12,720 nt of DNA, from NCBI GenBank assembly GCA_050288085.1, contig JBNKDD010000161.1, positions 1 through 12,720 of the forward strand, read 5' to 3'. Below the pieces are notes generated by a model. That model saw only the letters and a list, made by a program, of their open reading frames with translations. It did no database searches and had not been told where the DNA came from. The DNA is from JBNKDD01 sp050288085. GTDB lineage: Bacteria; Chloroflexota; Anaerolineae; Aggregatilineales; UBA3940. The stretch's first letter is position 1. Each line of letters opens with the position of its first letter. This document shows, in pieces, positions 6,256 to 12,254 of the stretch. Position numbers and translations under genes: made by a program.

Positions 6256-6480
6256 CTAATCATATGGTAGGTTTTCTATATCTTCCTCGATCCTGACACC
6301 ATGAGCGAGCAAGTAGTCAATGATGCGTAATTCCAAATCATGACAGTCTACAAATACTACCATTCTCTTTAGCGGTCTATAATAAACCTTGTAGCTATCA
6401 AAAAAAGCATCTTTCACAAGAATATAGTTTTCAGGATCGCTATCCCCAAGCTCTTCCAGTGGATTAGAACTCTCGGTCAA
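6256..6480 (-). CDS. Small hypothetical protein, tandem family member
   Basis: The protein has 74 residues and unknown function. TTG at 6478-6480 is chosen because GGAAGAGA lies just before it. The resulting protein also places the DPENYIL motif 18 residues from the start, exactly where the two upstream paralogues have DPSNYVL and NPSNYAL. The ORF could open at another TTG (6510), but that has no ribosome-binding site and overlaps the previous gene by 47 bases. The protein then has a YKVYYRPLKRMVVFVD hairpin and a LRIIDYLLAHGVRI helix-strand shared with the family. The start overlaps the end of the preceding gene by 17 bases, so translation is probably coupled. No membrane helix or signal peptide is seen. 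Confidence 0.72.
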   Translation of the reverse strand: MTESSNPLEELGDSDPENYILVKDAFFDSYKVYYRPLKRMVVFVDCHDLELRIIDYLLAHGVRIEEDIENLPYD

Positions 6481-6727
6481 TAGGATCTCTTCCGCAATCT
6501 TCAGGCTCAATGATTTCTACACCGTTGGCGAGTAAATACTCAAATACCTGAAACAACTTATCAAGGTCTTCTTTCAACTCTAATATGAGAGTTGTATTAT
6601 CCATTTCCGGTTTATAACAAAGCCCATAATATCCTAAAATGTCACTGTCCGGTGTCCGAATAAGCGCATAATTTGAGGGATTATTGTCACGATCTGGGAA
6701 GAAATCATCCAGGAATTCTTTAGACAT
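6464..6727 (-). CDS. Small hypothetical protein, tandem family member
   Basis: An 87-residue protein of unknown function. The ATG at 6725-6727 has a near-perfect AAGGAGGTG site. The N-terminal segment LDDFFPDRDNNPSNYALI is nearly the same as LDEAFPDRDNDPSNYVLM in the next gene upstream. It then has a LCYKPE hairpin, an acidic helix and LFQVFEYLLANGVEIIEPED. The pattern DYLL/EYLL-x-x-GVE is the family signature. The protein is acidic and soluble, with no obvious catalytic residues. The ribosome-binding site lies in a small hairpin (6730-6748). Together with the neighbouring copies it suggests repeated tandem duplication followed by fast divergence. Confidence 0.78.
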   Translation of the reverse strand: MSKEFLDDFFPDRDNNPSNYALIRTPDSDILGYYGLCYKPEMDNTTLILELKEDLDKLFQVFEYLLANGVEIIEPEDCGRDPIDREF

Positions 6728-6729
6728 TT

Positions 6730-6748
6730 ACACCTCCTTGATAGGTGT
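6730..6748 (-). promoter_or_regulatory. Hairpin enclosing the ribosome-binding site of the gene at 6464-6727
   Basis: On the minus strand ACACCT and AGGTGT form a 6-bp stem around ATCAAGG. The second arm and end of the loop make up the AAGGAGGTG ribosome-binding site, so pairing would hide it. This may set a low or coupled translation rate. The stem is short and its effect is inferred. Confidence 0.4.
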
Positions 6749-6795
6749 TCAAGGGGCAGGGGGGCGGCGGTGATATTCGTCGAGGTAATTATAAC

Positions 6796-7062
6796 TCAGG
6801 ATGAATCGTCGACTTTCTCTGCATCTTCTCCTCCCCAGATTTTTTCATGTAAATCGCGCATACCTCCCTCAAAAACCTCCACATTTTGTGACAAGAGGTA
6901 ATCCCGCATCTTGTAAAATAAATCCCTATTCGGATGAGAATGTAGATAGTTATTGGTTGGCTTGTAGTATATTATGAAAAGATCAGGAATACTTTGCATG
7001 AGCACATAATTAGATGGATCATTGTCACGATCTGGAAATGCTTCATCCAGTATATTTTTCAT
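6796..7062 (-). CDS. Small hypothetical protein, first member of the tandem family
   Basis: An 88-residue protein of unknown function. The ATG at 7060-7062 follows a G-rich leader (GGGGGTGGGGGA) that can serve as a ribosome-binding site. The order of motifs is LDEAFPDRDNDPSNYVLM, then LFIIYYKPTNNYLHSHPN, then LFYKMRDYLLSQNVEVFEGG, and a charged tail (GEDAEKVDDSS). It lies only 18 bases after the stop of the F420-type oxidoreductase gene, so the two are probably cotranscribed. The fold looks like a small alpha-beta protein. I cannot link it to a named family; small immunity-like or adaptor proteins are a possibility, unproven. Confidence 0.76.
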   Translation of the reverse strand: MKNILDEAFPDRDNDPSNYVLMQSIPDLFIIYYKPTNNYLHSHPNRDLFYKMRDYLLSQNVEVFEGGMRDLHEKIWGGEDAEKVDDSS

Positions 7063-7080
7063 TCCCCCACCCCCGGCATT

Positions 7081-7545
7081 TTATGCTTCAGAATCTACCA
7101 CCACCCTGAACACCGGATAATCCGCCGCGATAGCCTCAAAGTCCGAGATCGGGGCATCCTTACTGACCGGTATATGAGGCCGTGCCCCCGGCGCAAGTTT
7201 TAAATACCGCTTCAAGATCGGCGCTCTCTGGTCGATAGCTACTTCTTCCAGGATAACCTGCTCACTGATCCCATGCCGGAGCCTTGCTTTACCCCCTGCC
7301 GCCTGAATATTTTGCACCCAGTTCGCATCCTTGCCCAACATCGATACCAGGTACCGCTCCCCGTTCATGAGAACCATCGCAAGCGGGAAGCTGATTATTT
7401 TCCCTGATCGCCGTCCCACCACTTCTAACGTGACGAAGTAGTTAGGGGCTACTCCCAGGGAGTGAATGATCGCCCATCCTCTATTGAGTATCTTGGCTAA
7501 TGCATGTGGTCGATCACCACGATACAGCCATCTCTTATAAGCCAA
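7081..7545 (-). CDS. Deazaflavin (F420)-dependent nitroreductase-family oxidoreductase
   Basis: This 154-residue protein matches the small split-barrel family that includes mycobacterial Ddn. In order it has YFVTLEVVGRRSGKIISFPL (about 37-54), the GRxSGK turn that contacts the cofactor, then NGERYLVSMLGKDANWVQNI (61-80) and ARLRHG. These enzymes use reduced F420 to reduce quinones or other acceptors. Whether this organism makes F420 cannot be seen here. The start is TTG at 7543-7545 with GGAG six bases upstream; no ATG fits. It heads the run of small genes, with the next ATG 18 bases after its stop. A palindromic repeat lies in the gap before it. Confidence 0.87.
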   Translation of the reverse strand: MAYKRWLYRGDRPHALAKILNRGWAIIHSLGVAPNYFVTLEVVGRRSGKIISFPLAMVLMNGERYLVSMLGKDANWVQNIQAAGGKARLRHGISEQVILEEVAIDQRAPILKRYLKLAPGARPHIPVSKDAPISDFEAIAADYPVFRVVVDSEA

Positions 7546-7599
7546 TTGTTTCTCCAGGACAAACTACATTGTGTGCCGTGAATAGACTTAACAGGGCGT

Positions 7600-7626
7600 G
7601 GAGCCACGAAGTTTATTCGTGGCGGC
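7600..7626. repeat. Palindromic intergenic repeat, copy 2
   Basis: GCCACGAA (7603-7610) and TTCGTGGC (7616-7623) form a perfect 8-bp stem with the loop GTTTA. It differs at one base from copy 1 at 4739-4765, in the same orientation. It lies in the 116-base gap between the desuccinylase-family and F420-type genes. Confidence 0.82.
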
Positions 7627-7661
7627 TTTATCATTGACCGACTTGAACTACCTCATCACCA

Positions 7662-8792
7662 TCACTCCGGGAATGGCACAACCAGATTCCCCCCATCCCG
7701 CACCGCGACGATCATGATCGCATCACCCTGATACCGCACTACCCCGTGATGCCATGCGATCACAAACCCATCCTGCTTGGCCCGCAGCAGTCCCCCGTCA
7801 CGTCCAACCGGCTTGCCGAACACATCTGTTAGGCGGGCGAGCGCCTGCCCCTTCTTGAAGAACTCACCGGGCCGCACCAGTTGATGGGATATCCCGGCAG
7901 TGGGTGCATAAGGGTAAACGATCCGCCGTACATCATAGCCAGGGTTGACCACCGGAATCCCGTCGATAGCCTCCATCGGCTCGTCGAGCATCCCCGCCCA
8001 GCGCATCACGTTGCGGATACCCGTGCCGCACGCCTCGGCCACCCCCGGATCGATATGCATCCAAGAACCGAGTTCAATCGTCGCCGAGGGAATTTTCAGG
8101 CCGTTCAAGATCGACCCGCTCACCGACCGGTGTAAGTTCCGGCTGATGTAGCTATCCGACACAAATTCGTTGATGATCGTAAACCCGAACGCATCGAGCA
8201 TCTCCCCGACCCGATCCTGTAACGCCTCCGCTTCGACGCGGGTCATACCCATATTGCGCCGCTTCCCATAAAATACCGGATCGCGAAATGCGAACGGAAT
8301 CGAGCCGATCGCCGCATTGTGCAGATCAAGCAAGGCTGCGGGCTGACTGTCGGAAATGACCCGGTACAGTCGTTTGTAGGCCGTTTCCAACCCGGAGATC
8401 GGATGGCTCTCCCTCGATACGGGTGTCTGGGGAACCGGGCGGGGGAAGGCGCGATTTGGATCACCGCCGTGATAGACCGCCGTCCGGCTGCGGTGGCGCA
8501 TCCCTGCCGGGCTGAGTGCCAGCACCGCGATCAGCGTTCCCCGCATCGATGCGACTAGCTCTGGCGTGATCAAGTTGTGGATCACGATCAGTCCGGTATG
8601 CTCATCGCCGTGAATGCCGGTTGTCAGCCACAGCACCGGCCCATCAGGATCGGCCCCCTGTGCGATCATTACCGGGAAGCAGTCCGTTCCGCCGGTGGGC
8701 AGCGGGATCGCCTCAAACCAGCCGGTGACAATCTCGCCCGGTTGCGCTGTAGCCGTTCCAATAGTGAATGAAGGTGAGGTGTTTTTGGTCAC
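7662..8792 (-). CDS. Succinylglutamate desuccinylase/aspartoacylase-family zinc hydrolase
   Basis: This 376-residue protein belongs to the M14-like zinc carboxypeptidase superfamily that hydrolyses N-acyl amino acids and related amides. The zinc ligands are His61 and Glu64 in GIHGDEHTG and His158 in LDLHN. The substrate-binding DPNRAFP lies at 111-117. A candidate catalytic Glu is E240 in TIELG. The C-terminal third (after about 270) is the beta-barrel found in this family, with HQLVRPGEFFKKGQALARL resembling a lipoyl-like turn. No signal peptide is seen, so it is probably cytoplasmic. The true substrate is not predictable. The start is GTG at 8790-8792; no strong ribosome-binding site precedes it, but a -10 box ends six bases upstream. 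This suggests a leaderless transcript. Confidence 0.88.
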   Translation of the reverse strand: MTKNTSPSFTIGTATAQPGEIVTGWFEAIPLPTGGTDCFPVMIAQGADPDGPVLWLTTGIHGDEHTGLIVIHNLITPELVASMRGTLIAVLALSPAGMRHRSRTAVYHGGDPNRAFPRPVPQTPVSRESHPISGLETAYKRLYRVISDSQPAALLDLHNAAIGSIPFAFRDPVFYGKRRNMGMTRVEAEALQDRVGEMLDAFGFTIINEFVSDSYISRNLHRSVSGSILNGLKIPSATIELGSWMHIDPGVAEACGTGIRNVMRWAGMLDEPMEAIDGIPVVNPGYDVRRIVYPYAPTAGISHQLVRPGEFFKKGQALARLTDVFGKPVGRDGGLLRAKQDGFVIAWHHGVVRYQGDAIMIVAVRDGGNLVVPFPE

Positions 8793-8798
8793 AGTTCC

Positions 8799-8826
8799 AT
8801 TGTACCCAGATCGCCGCCGTCAACAA
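8799..8826 (-). promoter_or_regulatory. Candidate promoter of the desuccinylase-family gene, leaderless
   Basis: On the minus strand, TTGTTG (8821-8826) and TACAAT (8799-8804) are 16 bases apart. The -10 box matches at 5 of 6 positions. Transcription would begin at or next to the GTG start codon at 8792. The -35 box is weak, so this is a candidate. Confidence 0.45.
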
Positions 8827-9146
8827 GCTGCGAAGTAACAAACACCTTCCAACATAGAGGTGATCCATCACCGCACCCTATTTCTGATTCCTGTCAGGTT
8901 ACTCTCTCAAATAATTGATATGGGTAGTGTTGCTGACTGACCCAATATGAATGGGTTTTCCGGATCTGATTTATCAGACATATAATTTGTAGCTGCGGAA
9001 TTGATTCCGCAGAGGCTCTTTTTTATCGGCATCGTATTGATGCCCATCCCCCGCCCCACGCCTAAACTTCAACCTGTCCTTCCCCAACCGGAAATGTCGG
9101 GTACAATACAGATAATAGACATCCAACATGCAGGGGGAGAAAATAC
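8827..9146. other. Divergent intergenic region with dyads and a hairpin/T-run
   Basis: No gene is seen between the divergent gene pair. Visible items are: a small dyad GGTGAT/ATCACC at 8859-8872; a dyad TCTGAT-TT-ATCAGA at 8965-8978; TATAAT at 8981-8986; and a hairpin CTGCGGAA/TTCCGCAG at 8993-9012, followed by six T at 9019-9024. A possible -10 box TACAAT at 9102-9107 for the VWA-FHA gene has no good -35 box. AGGGGGAG at 9132-9139 is that gene's ribosome-binding site. Confidence 0.55.
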
Positions 9147-11333
9147 ATGCAGCGCCGCATGATGCACGCTATCGGGCTTGCCATCACCCTTATCTTTGTC
9201 GGGGTAGGGATGGTAGCGGCCCAGGATAATATCACCGTCATTGTTAATGATGTGGAAGCCGCACCGGTCGAAGGTGAAGAAGCTGCCTATGACGTAACCG
9301 CCTTTGTGACCGTCACCGGGGCCGACGGCCAGCCAATCACCGATCTCTCGGTGGGCGATTTCAGCGTCAGCCAGGATGGTGATGATGTTGAATTAGACTC
9401 GGCCTCTATCACCGAATTACCCATCACCGTCATCCTGGTGATCGATACCAGCGGCAGTATGGCCGCCGATGGCAAAATGACCGCAGTCATCGAGGCCGCC
9501 TCCAATTTCCTCGATAATCTGGACGAGGTCGATCAGGTTGGCCTGATTAGCTTCAATGACGCGGTGACGGTCGAGCAAAAGCCCTCCACCTCGATTGATG
9601 CTGCCGGGGCGATCATCCGCCGCTTGGAGGCCGTTGACGGGGCTGGAACCTGTCTATACGATGCAGCTTATGAAGCCGTCTCGCTGGCAACCGGTGCACC
9701 GACCGGTCGGCGGGCGGTCCTTTTGCTGACCGATGGTGTGGACGAAACTCCCTCCGGTGAGGTATGCAGTCAGCACACCGTTGACGAGGTGATCGAACAT
9801 GCGCAGGGTAATGAAGGTCGGAACCGCGTCCCGATCTACACCATCGGCGTGGGGACGGTCAACATCAACCCGGATGAACTCGAAGAGATTGCCGCCAGCA
9901 CCGGTGGTGATGCCTTGTTTGCTCCGGCAGCCGGTGATGTTGGCGGCCTGTTTGATACCCTGTCCGCTTTGCTCAAAAACCAGTACGCGCTGACCTACCG
10001 CACCGAAACCACAAGTGGCCAGAAAACGCTCACTGTCACTGCCGGATCCGGCACCGCTCTGCATGATTTCATCATGCCCGCTCCACCAGCGATGCTCAAA
10101 CTGACCGGCCTTGATGACGGGGCCATCCTCGACCGTGAACGCGAAATCCGGGCGACGGCAGGATCGGCAGCCATCACCAACCTGATTTTTAAACTGGATG
10201 GCGAACAGATCGCCGCGCTGACCGAAGAACCCTTTTCAGTGACCGTCAACCCCGCTGATCTTGATCCGGGTGTCCGCACCCTGGTTGCTGTTGCCACCCT
10301 TGACGATGGCACCGAGCTGGTCGCAGAGCTGGATTTCTCCGTGCAGGAGGCGGCTCCCGCCCAGGCTGAACCCGGCCAGCCTGCCCAAGCCAATGCCGAG
10401 GTGGAGCCGGAAGAACAGTCTTTTATGGAAACGATGCCCGGTTGGGTATTCATTGTCGCCGGGGTGGTGCTTCTCGGACTGGTTGGAGCCGTTATTTTCC
10501 TCGCCGCTCGCAGCCGCTCTAAAGCCTCCGGCGTTGTTGTGATCGGCGGTGGTGGGCCTGTTACCGGATTTGATATCCCGGCGGATGCCATCGCCACGCT
10601 GATCATTGCCGAGAGCCTGTCGCTCCCGGTCGGGCGGCGTTTTGACCTGTCTGAAAATGGAGTCCGACTTGGCCGCAGCACCGAGAGCGATGTGATCGTC
10701 CCCGATGGTATCATCTCGCGCAACCACGCTAAACTCGTATTAGAGGGCAGCACCTATCGCATCTACGATGAGGGCAGCCGCTTTGGAACCTGCGTCAACG
10801 GTCGGAAGGTTGATAAGAATGGTGTGCTGCTTAAGGACGGTGACGAGATCAGCATCCGCGGCGATCAGGGTGGTGTTACTCGCCTGACCTATGCCTTGGC
10901 AAAGCAGCCGGTCGCAGCTCCCGAAGATGTGACGATGGACTTTTCCTCTTCTGACCTGGAAGCGGAGCCGCTCGACGACCTGCCCAAGACTGTGCTTGAT
11001 GCAGACTTAGATGATGGCTCAACTATCGAGATGGATGATGACGACGCTCGTACCATTGAGATGGATGACGACGACGCCCACACCATCGAGATGGATGACG
11101 ACGACGCTCGTACCATTGAGATGGACGATGACGACGCTCACACCATCGAGATGGACGATGACGCCGCTTATACCATCGAAATGTTTGATGATGAGGATCA
11201 GAGTCGAACCATTGAAATAGACGACGATGAGACCATTATGGAAGCAGACGACGAGACGGTGATGGAAACAGACGATGAAGAAACGATCATGGAGACAGAT
11301 GACGAGGACGACCGGACAATAGGGATCGATTGA
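9147..11333 (+). CDS. Exported VWA - transmembrane - FHA protein with acidic threonine-repeat tail
   Basis: The protein has 728 residues. Residues 1-25 form a signal peptide ending VAAQ. A von Willebrand A domain spans about 92-285 with an intact metal site: DTSGS at 100-104, Thr168 and Asp196. An Ig-like segment follows (about 310-400), then a Pro/Ala/Glu spacer, then a membrane helix at 433-454 followed by RSRSK (inside). An FHA domain spans about 495-585 with the phosphothreonine-binding residues present (GRS at 509-511, SRNHA at 524-528, then GTCVNG). The tail (616-728) is highly acidic and has threonines at 626, 636, 646, 656, 666 and 676 in TIEMDDDDA units, then more in ETIME/ETVME units. 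The VWA domain should be outside and the FHA and tail inside. A good ribosome-binding site precedes the ATG. The PP2C gene follows 82 bases later, suggesting that the tail is phosphorylated and dephosphorylated. Confidence 0.92.
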   Translation: MQRRMMHAIGLAITLIFVGVGMVAAQDNITVIVNDVEAAPVEGEEAAYDVTAFVTVTGADGQPITDLSVGDFSVSQDGDDVELDSASITELPITVILVIDTSGSMAADGKMTAVIEAASNFLDNLDEVDQVGLISFNDAVTVEQKPSTSIDAAGAIIRRLEAVDGAGTCLYDAAYEAVSLATGAPTGRRAVLLLTDGVDETPSGEVCSQHTVDEVIEHAQGNEGRNRVPIYTIGVGTVNINPDELEEIAASTGGDALFAPAAGDVGGLFDTLSALLKNQYALTYRTETTSGQKTLTVTAGSGTALHDFIMPAPPAMLKLTGLDDGAILDREREIRATAGSAAITNLIFKLDGEQIAALTEEPFSVTVNPADLDPGVRTLVAVATLDDGTELVAELDFSVQEAAPAQAEPGQPAQANAEVEPEEQSFMETMPGWVFIVAGVVLLGLVGAVIFLAARSRSKASGVVVIGGGGPVTGFDIPADAIATLIIAESLSLPVGRRFDLSENGVRLGRSTESDVIVPDGIISRNHAKLVLEGSTYRIYDEGSRFGTCVNGRKVDKNGVLLKDGDEISIRGDQGGVTRLTYALAKQPVAAPEDVTMDFSSSDLEAEPLDDLPKTVLDADLDDGSTIEMDDDDARTIEMDDDDAHTIEMDDDDARTIEMDDDDAHTIEMDDDAAYTIEMFDDEDQSRTIEIDDDETIMEADDETVMETDDEETIMETDDEDDRTIGID
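11022..11171 (+). repeat. In-frame 30-bp tandem repeat, five units
   Basis: Five 30-base units each encode Thr-Ile-Glu-Met followed by an acidic run and Ala plus Arg, His or Tyr. Arg and His alternate, and pairs of units match best, so the higher-order unit is 60 bases. A sixth, shorter degenerate unit begins at 11172. The array lies wholly inside the VWA-FHA reading frame and keeps the frame. Confidence 0.9.
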
Positions 11334-11363
11334 GCAGGCAAACTGACTCCTGGATAAATAACG

Positions 11364-11393
11364 CAGGGGCATGTCCGGCACGTCATGCCCCTG
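11364..11393 (+). terminator. Strong hairpin between the VWA-FHA and PP2C genes
   Basis: CAGGGGCATG (11364-11373) pairs perfectly with CATGCCCCTG (11384-11393), a 10-bp stem with a ten-base loop. It is 30 bases after the VWA-FHA stop. Only TTG follows, with no real T-run, so full termination is doubtful. It may be a partial terminator or an RNA-stabilising stem that sets the ratio of the two proteins. Confidence 0.5.
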
Positions 11394-11415
11394 TTGCTAG
11401 GTAGGTATAAAAACT

Positions 11416-12165
11416 ATGCACCTCAACGTAGGATATGCAACGCACCGGGGACGGGTGCGCCAATCAAATCAAGACTCTCTGGGTGTATTCGCCCCGTCCA
11501 CCGGCCTTTTTAACCGGAGCGGGTTGTATTTGTTCATTGTTGCTGATGGGATGGGCGGGCATCAGGGCGGTGAAGTTGCCAGCCGGATCGCAGCCCAGAC
11601 TATGGGCGATGTCTTCAGCCGGAAGAGTAACAAGACCCGGCCCGGCCAGGCGCTTAAAGATGCGTTAACTGCTGCCAATGATGCGGTCTTGGCCCAGAGC
11701 GCACGATCACCTAAAATGAAGGGTATGGGGACTACGGTCGTAGCGGCGACGGCCACCCCAGAAATGATCTATGCCCTGAACGTAGGTGACAGCCGCGCCT
11801 ATCTGATCCGCGGTGAAGATATCCGCCAGATCACGCAGGATCACTCGCTGGTTGCCGAGCAGGTTCGTCGGGGCGAACTGACCGAAGAAGAAGCCGAGAT
11901 CGTAACCGGGCGCAATGTTATCACCCGTTCGGTCGGGCGGCATCTCGATGCCAACCCTGACCTGTTCACCGAAGCCTGGCAGCCGGGAGATATCCTGCTG
12001 CTGTGCTCAGATGGCTTGTGGGGGCAGGTATCGGATGCTCAAATCCTGACCGTTCTGACCGAGATCGAAGACCCGCAGGCCGCCGTCGAAAAGCTGATCA
12101 AGATGGCGATGATCGCCCAGGCCCCTGATAATGTCAGTGTGATCGTCGTCAAGCGGCAGGGTTGA
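11416..12165 (+). CDS. PP2C-family Ser/Thr protein phosphatase
   Basis: This 249-residue protein is a complete PPM/PP2C catalytic domain like bacterial PstP/PrpC. In order the motifs are VRQSNQDS (14-21), VADGMGGHQGGEVAS (42-56, metal ligand Asp44), GMGTTVV (103-109), NVGDSRAY (122-129), QDHS (141-144), LLCSDGLWG (195-203, Asp199) and PDNVSVIVV (237-245, Asp238). All metal-binding aspartates are present, so it should be active and depend on manganese or magnesium. No membrane helix is seen, so it is cytoplasmic, on the same side as the FHA domain and threonine tail of the upstream protein. AGGTAGG lies about ten bases before the ATG. The stem at 11364-11393 lies between the two genes. Removing phosphate from the tail of the VWA-FHA protein is the natural inference. 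Confidence 0.95.
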   Translation: MHLNVGYATHRGRVRQSNQDSLGVFAPSTGLFNRSGLYLFIVADGMGGHQGGEVASRIAAQTMGDVFSRKSNKTRPGQALKDALTAANDAVLAQSARSPKMKGMGTTVVAATATPEMIYALNVGDSRAYLIRGEDIRQITQDHSLVAEQVRRGELTEEEAEIVTGRNVITRSVGRHLDANPDLFTEAWQPGDILLLCSDGLWGQVSDAQILTVLTEIEDPQAAVEKLIKMAMIAQAPDNVSVIVVKRQG

Positions 12166-12254
12166 TTTGTTAAGTGGAAATAGCTGAAACGATTTCCTAT
12201 GCAGTTGGACCGTTATCTATTATCTGGCCTGACTTAGTGTGATGGTTAAGCAAC

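Noticed and set aside
9995..10753. 252-residue minus-strand Ser/Ala-rich frame
   Set aside because: It is antisense to the VWA-FHA gene; the low-complexity composition mirrors its codon use.
11022..11171. CRISPR-like array
   Set aside because: The repeats are contiguous with no spacers and encode an in-frame protein tail.
11019..11381. 120-residue minus-strand frame rich in Val, Ile and His
   Set aside because: It is the mirror of the acidic repeat tail on the plus strand; the periodicity comes from the repeat itself.
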